The notes: generated by a model not told the origin, from the letters alone. Numbered from the stretch's first letter, positions 51,953 through 60,220 are shown. The stretch is 64,000 bases of DNA from Planomicrobium okeanokoites (GCF_003428875.1 NZ_QQRS01000001.1:434001-498000); one strand, 5' to 3'. Made by a program: numbers and translations.

Positions 51953-53209
51953 CTATACTGTTTCGTATTTGCAATAAGTGAATTTCAAAGAATTAGTTTC
52001 TAGAGCACCAAGATCCATTGTAAAATTCGCAGTACTATGAGAATTTTTATCATATTTTATATTGCAATCAATGATGTGCCAGCTATTAGTATCTATAAAA
52101 TGGGTATAATCGACATTCACGGGCCGATCAACATGGTTACTGAACACAACTTCAACTTCATATACGTAATAATCATCTTCATCGTAGCAATAACGTTCGT
52201 TTGATCTTATACTTATATCCTTACTAGCACCCAAATCAAGATACACCCATCCATTTTCCATAGTTTTCTCGAAACTCTTTTCACCCAGGTAGCTAGTAAA
52301 ATCACCTTCATGACTTAAGTGAATCCGGCCTTTCGGTAAAACAATTCCCAGACCATTTTCTTTTGAATTTTCAAAACGATATTTTGACACAATCTGATTG
52401 TTTTTGGATGTTGCATAATAATCATGTTTTATCGTCTTTCCAGTTCGATTAATATAACCAATGTTTACCTCTTCGTGTGGATATAAATCCACTGTTTCAG
52501 GCAGCTTTAATACATGATGGCCGCCAACTTCAAAAGTTTTCACTTCAGAGGACGAACCGATCTGCTCCATTTGTGAATAAACCCGGAAATTATTGGTCTT
52601 ATTCTCTATACCACTCGCTAGAAATACAGGTACACTTTTTAGGGAATGGCTGGTTTGATTTTCAATCGAGCATAAAGCTTTTAGCTGAAATCCATCTTCT
52701 TGGACTGTCAGGTAATAATGCATCTCCCATGAGAAACCTTGAGTCAAATATCGTATAGTGAGACCTTTCTTTAAATCGGTAAATTTCCATTGAATAAATG
52801 GTTTTGTGTGTTCTAAAAAATTCATCGGAATGGTAAATTGTCCAATAGGATTAAATAAATAGACTTGCTCTTCAATATCTAACAATACTTTCTTTCTCCC
52901 AGAATATTCTATGAGTTTTACGCGGCGAGGTGAATCCCCTCCATCTTCCTTAAACCATACTTCTTTTCCTATAGAACGTTTCAGTATTTCCATTTCAGAA
53001 AAATCGTTCATCTGAGTTCGTTGCACTTGGATAAATGCACCCTCGACTTGCAAAGTTTTTAATTGGATACCAGGGATGAAGTCTTGATATTGAACGATTC
53101 CGGATGGAAAATCAGGATTTACTGTTCGGATGTCTTCAACGTAGGCATAATTATCTTCATAAATCATTAAAGAAAAGAAAGTTTGATGTTCTAAAGTTAA
53201 GGTGTTCAT
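51953..53209 (-). CDS. DUF4139-domain protein without DUF4140 or signal peptide
   Basis: A 418-residue, apparently cytoplasmic, beta-rich protein. Residues about 150-415 fit the DUF4139 pattern: 'TIRYLTQGFSWEMHYYLTV', 'RFENSKENGLGIVLPKGRIH', 'WVYLDLGASKDI' and a terminal beta sandwich. Most DUF4139 proteins also carry an N-terminal DUF4140 domain and coiled coil and are exported; neither is visible here. The start overlaps the DUF1643 gene by four bases. No function is established. Confidence 0.6.
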   Translation of the reverse strand: MNTLTLEHQTFFSLMIYEDNYAYVEDIRTVNPDFPSGIVQYQDFIPGIQLKTLQVEGAFIQVQRTQMNDFSEMEILKRSIGKEVWFKEDGGDSPRRVKLIEYSGRKKVLLDIEEQVYLFNPIGQFTIPMNFLEHTKPFIQWKFTDLKKGLTIRYLTQGFSWEMHYYLTVQEDGFQLKALCSIENQTSHSLKSVPVFLASGIENKTNNFRVYSQMEQIGSSSEVKTFEVGGHHVLKLPETVDLYPHEEVNIGYINRTGKTIKHDYYATSKNNQIVSKYRFENSKENGLGIVLPKGRIHLSHEGDFTSYLGEKSFEKTMENGWVYLDLGASKDISIRSNERYCYDEDDYYVYEVEVVFSNHVDRPVNVDYTHFIDTNSWHIIDCNIKYDKNSHSTANFTMDLGALETNSLKFTYCKYETV

Positions 53210-53871
53210 GAAGGCAATCCTTCACTCAATAAAGACTCCATTGTGTCCAGCCAACCAACTCTGCTTTTTATCAGTGCTGGGCGTGGGTGCATTGGAAATA
53301 ACTTTTCCGGGTGAACCCATGCTTTCATATGATTATATTTTTTTGTTGGCGTACCGTTACTAAATAGACCAAATTCCTTTGCCAGTCTTTTTGCGACGGG
53401 AGATGTTCCCCACGCAAAAATTAGATGACTTGAGTTGGAAAGCAACTCATTACGAGCCGATACATTCTCATCTTGAAAAATTGAATGAGATTCTTTCTTT
53501 GCAGCAAACTTTTTCTCAATCTCGCTGAATTTTTGTAGATTACCTTCACATATATCCGATAAATTCAAAATGACCATTACATCCCAGTTTTTCCGTTCCA
53601 TTAAATTCATTAATTGGTATTGTGTCTGATCTGGATTTGCCGGAACCATCTCCATTTTGTCGGAAGAAGTTTCTTTTAAGACTGCCGAAGGTTTGCAGCT
53701 TCCTGGATTGATCATCACTACAACCGCATCAATTTTATCTTGATCAGTACCTTTACGCGTTATTCTTGCCTCACGTCTCATTAAGAATTTTTCACCGTTT
53801 AATTCTGTGTGATAAAATTTTGCATTTACTTCAAATATCTCTTTTAAATGTTTAGCAGCTATCAATGTCAT
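53206..53871 (-). CDS. DUF1643-like protein, copy 2, in accessory block
   Basis: A 221-residue protein with 'AVVVMINPGSCKPSAVLK', 'DQTQYQLMNLMERKNWD', 'ILNLSDICEGNL' and 'LIFAWGTSPVAKRLAKEFG', the DUF1643 pattern. It is homologous to 46667-47338 but diverged along its whole length and more AT-rich. It is first in a four-gene operon with DUF4139 and two small proteins; a terminator separates it from the WYL regulator upstream. Function is unknown. Confidence 0.7.
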   Translation of the reverse strand: MTLIAAKHLKEIFEVNAKFYHTELNGEKFLMRREARITRKGTDQDKIDAVVVMINPGSCKPSAVLKETSSDKMEMVPANPDQTQYQLMNLMERKNWDVMVILNLSDICEGNLQKFSEIEKKFAAKKESHSIFQDENVSARNELLSNSSHLIFAWGTSPVAKRLAKEFGLFSNGTPTKKYNHMKAWVHPEKLFPMHPRPALIKSRVGWLDTMESLLSEGLPS

Positions 53872-53924
53872 TTAAACCACCCCTTCATTAATTGTTAAAT
53901 TAAGAATACCAATATCACAGAAAA

Positions 53925-53950
53925 CTCGTTTCCTTCCAGAAGGAAACGAG
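53925..53950 (-). terminator. Terminator of the WYL regulator gene
   Basis: CTCGTTTCCTT and AAGGAAACGAG with loop CCAG, seven bases past the stop; T-run on the minus strand. Confidence 0.8.
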
Positions 53951-53956
53951 CGGTTT

Positions 53957-54937
53957 TTATGTATATAGACCGTCATAACGTCCAATTTCCTTCTTCATCA
54001 TATCAACCAACTTTGTTGGTCTCAAAGCCTTTGCATCGGCTCCCCAAGTAAGGAGCCACCTGACTAACCCCATACTGACAACTCCATCAACTTCAAGCAA
54101 AAAGCGGCCATTTTCAAGGTTCTTTATTTTGGCATCCAATCCAAAACGATCGATAACAACATTTATCAAATGATTATCGAACTCCATAGCTATGCCACTT
54201 TGTTCACCCGAATACATATGGAATAACTGTGAAACGTATTTTTCTAAATCAAAGCCAGGATTCGGGACCCAGGAGTCCTCAGTTTTCATAACGGAACTCA
54301 TTCGATCGATTCGATATTGAATTATCTTCTCCTTGCCTTCTTCCTTGGCTATCAGGTAATAATACTCCTGATACCAAACAACACCTAAAGGAATTACTTT
54401 GTAAAAATCTCCTTCTCTACTTAAAATGAATTCCTTATCAACGTTATACCTTCCATATTGGAACTTGACGCATTTTTTAGCTTTGATGGCTTCATGAAGT
54501 GTTTGCACGTTGTCAGCAAAATGCATTATACCGATTTTGCCTTCAGTATGAATTAATTCGTTGGCCAAACGTTTGGATGTGAATTCATCTGTAAGACCTC
54601 GCAATTTATAGATCAATTGATTGGTTTCAGACTGAGATATAAAACGAGCCGAGGAGACGGCATCCATGAGATATCGCAATTCGTGGATTTGAAACGATGT
54701 ATTTTCCAGATAGTACACTTTTTCTTTATAATTCTTATTGTTTGTTCCTGTTTCGAGCTTGTAGAGGGATGCAGAACTCTGTAAAAACTTAAGTTCGGTT
54801 CGTATCATCTTATCGGATAATTCCAGATCGTATTCATGCATTAATTGACTTTTGATCTCCTGCAATGATAATGGCTGTTCTTTGCTGGAGTGTGTGGATA
54901 AACAATTAATGACTGCCAAAAGCCGCTTCCTCACCAT
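53957..54937 (-). CDS. WYL-domain transcriptional regulator
   Basis: A 326-residue regulator: N-terminal winged helix (about 1-75), WYL domain (about 140-240, 'AKKCVKFQYGRYNVDKEF', 'VIPLGVVWYQEYYYLIAKEE', 'IIQYRIDRM') and a C-terminal WCX region. WYL domains sense nucleic acid or nucleotide ligands and often control defence genes (BrxR, CapW and DriD are examples). AGGAGG precedes the ATG. It lies 61 bases downstream of the PD-(D/E)XK nuclease gene on the same strand. Confidence 0.85.
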   Translation of the reverse strand: MVRKRLLAVINCLSTHSSKEQPLSLQEIKSQLMHEYDLELSDKMIRTELKFLQSSASLYKLETGTNNKNYKEKVYYLENTSFQIHELRYLMDAVSSARFISQSETNQLIYKLRGLTDEFTSKRLANELIHTEGKIGIMHFADNVQTLHEAIKAKKCVKFQYGRYNVDKEFILSREGDFYKVIPLGVVWYQEYYYLIAKEEGKEKIIQYRIDRMSSVMKTEDSWVPNPGFDLEKYVSQLFHMYSGEQSGIAMEFDNHLINVVIDRFGLDAKIKNLENGRFLLEVDGVVSMGLVRWLLTWGADAKALRPTKLVDMMKKEIGRYDGLYT

Positions 54938-54998
54938 GTTATGACCTCCTGCATAAAATTCATTTCCGAATCATATCTGCACAATAGAGAAACAAATG

Positions 54999-56363
54999 TT
55001 ACGAAGAAACTCCAACTTTATTCATCTCAGCAGACTGTGCTTGAAGACTTTGGTTGACTCTTTGAAGATTATTTTCAAACTCCACACTAGTAGTTAACTG
55101 TGTAATTGCTTCATGTATCTGATCGATGCTGCTCCAATCCTTCACTTCCACCTGATCTGTGAATATGCGGGTATACATTGAATTTGATGATTTAGAAGAG
55201 GGTTTAATGGAAAAGCTGTTCTCTTCAAGTTTCTCTAGTAATTTGAGTCGTATTCCGTATTCCAAGTTACCTACTTCAATAATGAGTTTAAGATGATTCC
55301 CTGCTCGGTGCATAAATACTATCAATCCTAATTTCAACCAGTATGGTGCTTTATCGTTCAGCATCTCTAAAAATTCAGAATGCTGCTCCCATTCTGGGTG
55401 AGTGAAGCTTGGATATGATTTCGATGCATCGTTTCGGGAGACAATTTTTTGATTATCTTCCTCAACAAACCGTTCAAAAGCTTTCTTAAGAGTCAAAGAG
55501 CCCTCAGAATAAATAAAATCGATTGTTTCTTTGGATGATTGATATATCTTTTTCATCCAAGCTTCTTCAGTAAAAGTTAATTTTTGAAGCTGTTGTTTAA
55601 AGGTCTGATGATGATTTAAAAACTTGATTCCTGGATTGTTGAGTAAATAAAGATAAGTGATTGCCTCTCCATGATTTTCAAAAATCCCTTCAGCAAGAAG
55701 CAGTCGCTCCGGATCCGGAGCGAAACGTTCATGTAATACCGCTAGATAATTTTTTAGAAACACAAAAACTTCTTCACTTATAGATTCTTTGTAGAACTGA
55801 AGAATAAATTCTATAACACTTGCGATATCCGCATATTTCAAAGTCCAATAGGAATCGTTTGCTGATTCTTCGTCAAGTAATGTAAGAAAGACAGGAATAA
55901 TTTTATATCCAGGAAATTCATTTTCTACAAATTCAAGATAATCGGCTAACTGGTTTTTGGACTGTGAGGAGTAAAACTTGTTTTCAATAATTATCACTGT
56001 TTTATTTTCTTCTGAAGACAGTAACAAATCGATATATCGCTTCTTGCTTGTTTGCTTTTCCCTTTCAACCTTCCAATCGCTGAACTTCAAACTCAAAACT
56101 TTTAAGAAAAATTCAGAGTCAGTAATAAAATCATTATTATCAGGTTTCATAAGTAGTTTACTAATTAGCTTTTCGATAAAGACTGAATTCAACCCATGAT
56201 TTTCTTCATGGTCCAGCAACCAGGCCAAGACATTCGAATGCCTAATTTCATGGCTGTCCATACGCAAAACCTTCAATGGATTGAACTTTTTGAACATACG
56301 GTTCAACTCTTCGAATTCTCTGCTGTGGACGAGACTTGCTATGTTTTTCATTTCTAACGTCAT
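54999..56363 (-). CDS. PD-(D/E)XK nuclease-superfamily protein (PF14281-like)
   Basis: A 454-residue protein. The N-terminal 'HEIRHSNVLAWLLDHEENHG' and the nuclease core are typical of PDDEXK_4: Glu100, Asp112 in 'KKRYIDLLL', Glu127-x-Lys129 in 'TVIIIENKFYSSQSKNQLADY', with Gln138 and Tyr142 following. All core catalytic residues are present. The C-terminal half (about 215-454) is unassigned and mixed alpha/beta. Such proteins are frequent in defence islands and can be effectors, but their targets are unknown. The ATG follows GAAGG, upstream of the WYL gene. Confidence 0.75.
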   Translation of the reverse strand: MTLEMKNIASLVHSREFEELNRMFKKFNPLKVLRMDSHEIRHSNVLAWLLDHEENHGLNSVFIEKLISKLLMKPDNNDFITDSEFFLKVLSLKFSDWKVEREKQTSKKRYIDLLLSSEENKTVIIIENKFYSSQSKNQLADYLEFVENEFPGYKIIPVFLTLLDEESANDSYWTLKYADIASVIEFILQFYKESISEEVFVFLKNYLAVLHERFAPDPERLLLAEGIFENHGEAITYLYLLNNPGIKFLNHHQTFKQQLQKLTFTEEAWMKKIYQSSKETIDFIYSEGSLTLKKAFERFVEEDNQKIVSRNDASKSYPSFTHPEWEQHSEFLEMLNDKAPYWLKLGLIVFMHRAGNHLKLIIEVGNLEYGIRLKLLEKLEENSFSIKPSSKSSNSMYTRIFTDQVEVKDWSSIDQIHEAITQLTTSVEFENNLQRVNQSLQAQSAEMNKVGVSS

Positions 56364-56472
56364 GGACTAAAAACCTTCTTTCCTGAAATTCATTAATTAA
56401 TCAGCAGCTTATATTTCTAATGACATAATGCAGCCTGGTATTCTTCAATATTAATCTATATCCAACCTAATT

Positions 56473-56595
56473 CTAATTTTTCGAGGGTTTAACATGATAA
56501 TAATAATGATAAATGGCCAGCATTACAGCGACCACTAAAGGTGTACGAGCTGTTTCTATAAATCCTAATAAAAATTCCCAAAATTCTATTGGCAT
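56473..56595 (-). CDS. Small single-helix membrane peptide in accessory block
   Basis: A 40-residue peptide, MPIEFWEFLLGFIETARTPL followed by VVAVMLAIYHYYYHVKPSKN, with one hydrophobic helix and a basic tail. AAAGGAG precedes the ATG with good spacing. It lies between the nuclease gene and a 102-residue protein gene. It could be a small membrane anchor, a toxin-like peptide or a holin-like protein; no family was recognised. Confidence 0.6.
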   Translation of the reverse strand: MPIEFWEFLLGFIETARTPLVVAVMLAIYHYYYHVKPSKN

Positions 56596-56616
56596 TTTAA
56601 GACATCTCCTTTATTT

Positions 56617-56925
56617 TTAAACTTTTAATGAATTTCTTATTTTTTCATATTGTGCCATTCTAGGGAACTCCTTGCCGTTTACAAAGCAATAATATTTGCG
56701 GACTGCATTTTGAAAAACATTATGGTACTGTCTGTCATTCAACTTTTCTTGAACATCAAGGAGCAATTGATACATCTGTTCATCATTTTTTACTATGAGA
56801 TCCAGGTCAATATATAACTCCCGTTCTACTTTCAAAGCCTTCGCTACTCTGGAAGTTACAGCCTTCACTTTACTTTGAATATCTTCATTGCCTATTAGGT
56901 AATTTCTGAATTCTTCTTCTCTCAC
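56617..56925 (-). CDS. Hypothetical charged protein in accessory block
   Basis: A 102-residue soluble protein, mostly helical ('EEEFRNYLIGNEDIQSKVKA', 'KNDEQMYQLLLDVQEKLND'), ending in a compact region with 'VRKYYCFVNGKEFPRMAQYE'. The start is GTG at 56925 with AAAGGAG upstream, rather than the longer frame to 56955. The C-terminal pattern recalls small phage/plasmid proteins, but no family was recognised. Confidence 0.6.
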   Translation of the reverse strand: MREEEFRNYLIGNEDIQSKVKAVTSRVAKALKVERELYIDLDLIVKNDEQMYQLLLDVQEKLNDRQYHNVFQNAVRKYYCFVNGKEFPRMAQYEKIRNSLKV

Positions 56926-56981
56926 TATAATTCTCCTTTCTTTTTCGACAAGCAATCACATGGCTATTTTAAGTAGGCTGA

Positions 56982-57698
56982 TCATATCAGTTTAATTTTC
57001 ACAGTCGGTCCTTGAAGAATAAGGCTTAATATTGCATCAACTTGATAAGATTTTGAAACACCTGTTTTACACCATACAGCAAAATGCTCGCAATTATTTG
57101 TTGCTAAATTATATGAACCATTGCCTAAGCATGATTTTGCTCGTTCAACCGTTTCTTCTGGAGAATTAATCTTCATTTTACTGAACAACTTTCTTATCTG
57201 AGAAAGGTTAATATTTGTGGGGATTTTCATGACTGGGTATAGAGTAGGGAATTTTAATATTCTCTCCTCTAAAGACTCTACATCTAATACAAAGAACGTA
57301 TCTGAATCTCTTAAAAATGTTTTTAAGTCTGTTTGAATGATTCTATTGTCCGCAAAAGAAGTGTCAGATTCTAATGATGAAAAGTGAATTACTTTTTCAT
57401 GACTTATGTAAATTCCATAATGAATATACATTGGACGATTTACTCCAATAATATCCCCAAACTTGGCATTTGAATTCAATTCAGTTATATACCCTTTGTA
57501 AGCATTTCGTCTTTCCTTTAGCGTAGAGCCTTCAAACTCCCCAATACCTAATACAGCATCAATTTTTACACCTGTTTTCATCATTTTTTTATTAAACTTC
57601 TCCAAGTTCTTTTCATGTTTATCCCAATCGGGTTCTATCCATTCTAAAAAATTTCCTATAGGCTCAAAGTATCCTTTATCTCGCAATTTATCGAACAT
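56982..57698 (-). CDS. LRAT-domain protein
   Basis: A 238-residue protein with a lecithin:retinol acyltransferase fold. The triad is complete: His93 in 'PMYIHYGIYISH', His105 in 'KVIHFSS' and Cys203 in 'ATNNCEHFAVWCKTG'. The 12-residue His-His spacing equals that of human LRAT (60 and 72). The family moves or removes acyl chains. The N-terminal 50 residues are charged and unassigned, and the final residues are hydrophobic, perhaps membrane-interacting. GGAGGAAG precedes the ATG. It is the first gene of the AT-rich block. Confidence 0.75.
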   Translation of the reverse strand: MFDKLRDKGYFEPIGNFLEWIEPDWDKHEKNLEKFNKKMMKTGVKIDAVLGIGEFEGSTLKERRNAYKGYITELNSNAKFGDIIGVNRPMYIHYGIYISHEKVIHFSSLESDTSFADNRIIQTDLKTFLRDSDTFFVLDVESLEERILKFPTLYPVMKIPTNINLSQIRKLFSKMKINSPEETVERAKSCLGNGSYNLATNNCEHFAVWCKTGVSKSYQVDAILSLILQGPTVKIKLI

Positions 57699-58083
57699 TT
57701 TATCACTTCCTCCGTTATATTAATTAGATATATAGTACCACTATGATTACCACTTTGTATATCTTATTACATAATTTGTTAATTAAGTATTACTATGATT
57801 AATAAGAAGTAAGTATTCTTCTCTAAAAAAACCGCTAATCCTTTTATTTACAAAAGGCTAGCGGTTTATGATGTAATTTCCATTATAAATCAGCTAATTT
57901 TTAAATAGATTTAGATGAAAAATCTTAAGTTCCATGTTACTGCCCTTCATTAAGGTGCTCCCAACTTCGGTTTACAATTTCAGCTCACTTAATAATATTT
58001 TTCTGCACTATTATGTTATTGCAATTATAGTTTTACATAGCATTCTTGGAAAACTTCTACTTTTTGGTGTAATATAACAAGTT
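57699..58083. other. Non-coding gap with an orphan terminator
   Basis: A strong hairpin at 57829-57868 (AAACCGCTA / TAGCGGTTT, inner CCTTTT/AAAAGG) has a minus-strand T-run but no gene directly upstream on that strand. A weak 18-codon frame (about 57895-57951, minus) is the only coding hint. The segment may hold a small RNA or the remains of a gene. Confidence 0.4.
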
Positions 58084-58118
58084 AAAAAGCAACGAGCTTA
58101 TATAGCTAGTTGCTTTTT
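58084..58118 (-). terminator. Terminator of IDEAL-domain gene 1
   Basis: AAAAAGCAAC / GTTGCTTTTT with inner AGCT/AGCT pairing; overlaps the end of the gene. Confidence 0.75.
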
Positions 58119-58452
58119 AATTTGTTTGTATTTTTATTGGACGCTTCTTTCCATTTAATTCACCAGTCAGTTCCTTAAACCACTCTCTATCACCCGTCTG
58201 CAAAGCCAGATCAATCAGATCTTCAAGCTGAGCCGTATCTTTCGGTGCAATTTCCGGCAATGTCTCGACCTGCTGGACTGCAATTGGAATTGTTAAGCCT
58301 ACAATTTCAGCATTATCGCTTTCCGCGACCGTTACATATACAGCACCTTGCACCATGCTCAGTGAATCGATGAATCCAATGACCATTTCACCTTTAATGG
58401 AAGTTCCTTTTACCCAATCAGTTGTTTTTAAGATCGTCGTCTCTTCATTCAT
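58117..58452 (-). CDS. IDEAL-domain protein, copy 1
   Basis: A 111-residue protein. The C-terminal helix pair 'LEDLIDLALQTGDREWFKEL' is an IDEAL-type domain (compare IDEAL-x-x-x-D-x-x-x-F-x-x-L). The N-terminal half ('DWVKGTSIKGEMVIGFIDSL') is a beta-rich domain shared with the neighbouring copy. IDEAL proteins in Bacillus are small and of unclear role. Its neighbour at 58662-58988 is a tandem paralogue. Confidence 0.75.
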   Translation of the reverse strand: MNEETTILKTTDWVKGTSIKGEMVIGFIDSLSMVQGAVYVTVAESDNAEIVGLTIPIAVQQVETLPEIAPKDTAQLEDLIDLALQTGDREWFKELTGELNGKKRPIKIQTN

Positions 58453-58598
58453 ATCTCAACACCTGCTTTGTCATTTTTTTTTGTATTATTTTCACTTGAA
58501 TTATTTCACTATAATCTTAAATACCCTCTTTCAATTCTCTTACGCATTATTCTGAGAATATTACTCCTATTGGCTTAGGTGTTTATTGAAAATCAATC

Positions 58599-58636
58599 AA
58601 AAAGAGCATCGGCTCCATTCTGCCGCTGCTCTTTCT
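58599..58636 (-). terminator. Terminator of IDEAL-domain gene 2
   Basis: AAAGAGCA and TGCTCTTT with inner CGGC/GCCG pairing, just past the stop region. Confidence 0.7.
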
Positions 58637-58661
58637 TAAATTATTTTTTTGTCTGCTTCTT

Positions 58662-58988
58662 TTAATTAACTGCCTGCTTCTTCTCATTCAACTCAGCAGA
58701 AAGCTCTTCGAACCATTCTTTGTCTCCAGTCGACAAAGCCAGATCAATCAAAAACTCAAGCTCGCCGGCATTTTTGCTTGTCGCCGTCGGAATGACTTCC
58801 ACTTGATTGAAATGCATCGGAATCGTTTTGCCGATTAACTCTTCGTTATCACTTTCAGCCACAACTACATGCACAGCTTCCTGTTCCAAACTCATCGAAT
58901 CAACAAAACCGATGATCATTTCGCCGTGTCGGGAAATGCCTTTTACCCAATCATTATTCTTTAAAATCGCTTTATTATTATTCGTCAT
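58662..58988 (-). CDS. IDEAL-domain protein, copy 2
   Basis: A 108-residue paralogue of 58117-58452, with 'DWVKGISRHGEMIIGFVDSM' and the IDEAL helices 'LEFLIDLALSTGDKEWFEEL'. The copies share motif order across their full length but differ at many positions, so the duplication is not recent. A terminator and a 210-base gap separate them, so they are likely expressed independently. The upstream oxidoreductase gene ends 24 bases before its start. Confidence 0.75.
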   Translation of the reverse strand: MTNNNKAILKNNDWVKGISRHGEMIIGFVDSMSLEQEAVHVVVAESDNEELIGKTIPMHFNQVEVIPTATSKNAGELEFLIDLALSTGDKEWFEELSAELNEKKQAVN

Positions 58989-59012
58989 AGGTTTACACCT
59001 CTTCTGATAGTA

Positions 59013-59663
59013 TTAGCAGAAACCGCCAGGTCCACATGCCATTCCTTCAAACAAGACTTTAGGTTTTTGTTTCTGCAGTTCTTCGTCGATCAGCTGTTCG
59101 AGCGTCTCTTTCGTATGGATGCCAGCGATTTTAGTATCGCCGATCACAAATGTCGGTACAGCAGTTATATCAGCCTCTTCATAAGAGTGCTCAAGTGCCT
59201 GCTGGTGAGCTTCTTCGTACTTTCGGGACTCAAGTGCTTCACGGTATTCTTTTTCATCCAAGCCGACTTCCCCTGCCAGTTTCGTCAATACTTCAACATC
59301 ACCGATATCCTGGCTCTCCTGGAAAAAGGCTTTCAGCATGCGTTCATTATAGGCAGTGCCTTTCCCTTTTTCTTTGGCATATTGAAACCCTTCAAATGCC
59401 AAATGGGTATGCGGCTGCGGCGACACATCCGGCAGGAAAATCTCGATTCCCATCTGCTCAGCCATCGGGTAAACCGACTGCGACCAAGTTGTTTGGAGAT
59501 AATCGTCTTCCGGGCGCAATGTCTGATTCGGTGCTGGACGCAACTCGAAAGGCATCCACTCAACTTCCACATCTTTTCCTTTAATCGCTTCCTCTAACGG
59601 CTGTTCTGCCAGGAAGCAAAATGGACAAACGTAATCCGAATATACTTTCACTTTTACTGTCAT
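59013..59663 (-). CDS. DsbA-family oxidoreductase (FrnE-like)
   Basis: A 216-residue cytoplasmic thioredoxin-fold protein of the DsbA/FrnE type. The redox motif is CPFC in 'YSDYVCPFCFLAEQPLEEAI', with cis-Pro in 'ITAVPTFVIGDTKIAG'. An unusual C-terminal tail 'GMACGPGGFC' adds two further cysteines. The start at 59663 is chosen over 59675 by spacing to AAAGGA. FrnE-like enzymes help disulfide metabolism or xenobiotic isomerisation; the actual role is open. Confidence 0.85.
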   Translation of the reverse strand: MTVKVKVYSDYVCPFCFLAEQPLEEAIKGKDVEVEWMPFELRPAPNQTLRPEDDYLQTTWSQSVYPMAEQMGIEIFLPDVSPQPHTHLAFEGFQYAKEKGKGTAYNERMLKAFFQESQDIGDVEVLTKLAGEVGLDEKEYREALESRKYEEAHQQALEHSYEEADITAVPTFVIGDTKIAGIHTKETLEQLIDEELQKQKPKVLFEGMACGPGGFC

Positions 59664-59879
59664 ATCAAAAACCATCCTTTCTGCTAACCAGATAGTTATA
59701 TAGTTTAAATCAATCGATTTTCATCTGTATTTCATTTTAATAAAGCCCCTATAAATTTGGTGACTAATGGGAATTTTACGCCGGTCTATACCTGATTACA
59801 ATATATATGCTCTGATTTCGAGATAAGTATATATAGACACCACAAATATATTTCCCCACCCTATCTGGATGAAATAACG

Positions 59880-59982
59880 GAAGACGGCGACTCCTTGGTG
59901 ATCAGCGGTAAATGGAGACCCCGCACGGAGCGAAGCGGAGGAGGAGGCTCCATTCACCGCCACCCGGAAAGCGTACGTCTGA
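59880..59982. repeat. GC-rich intergenic repeat, related to element B
   Basis: Contains 'GAGACCCCGC', 'GGAGCGAAGCGGA', 'GAGGAGGCTC' and 'CGGAAAGCGTACGTCT', paralleling the block at 25375-25464. No coding potential. Probably one of many copies in the genome. Confidence 0.6.
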
Positions 59983-60047
59983 AGTGATTTCATCTTCCTC
60001 TATTTAAATAATTTCAACTAGGTAATTGCTGGGCAGAATGATATGGA

Positions 60048-60220
60048 GCAAAACAGCGGAGAAATGTGGTGCTGTATAAGTGCAGCTTAAAAAAATCGTG
60101 CTCCTGTCTCTGCACCGCTACGCTAGCTTCAAGACATGAAAGAGCGTTGCAGTGCTGCGCACTTCGTCGCAAAGACATTATCCTCGCAAGCTTTGGCTAA
60201 TGTCTTCGGAGCTGTTTTGC
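60048..60220. repeat. Intergenic repeat element C with GCAAAACAGC inverted ends
   Basis: A 173-bp segment between GCAAAACAGC (60048-60057) and GCTGTTTTGC (60211-60220), like element A at 25011-25195. Internal shared pieces include 'CGTGCTCCTG', 'CTACGCTAGCTTC' and 'ACTTCGTCGCAAAG'. The flanks (ATATGGA on the left, GGAATAT on the right) are those of element A in swapped orientation. The rest of 59664-60318 holds no gene. Confidence 0.6.
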
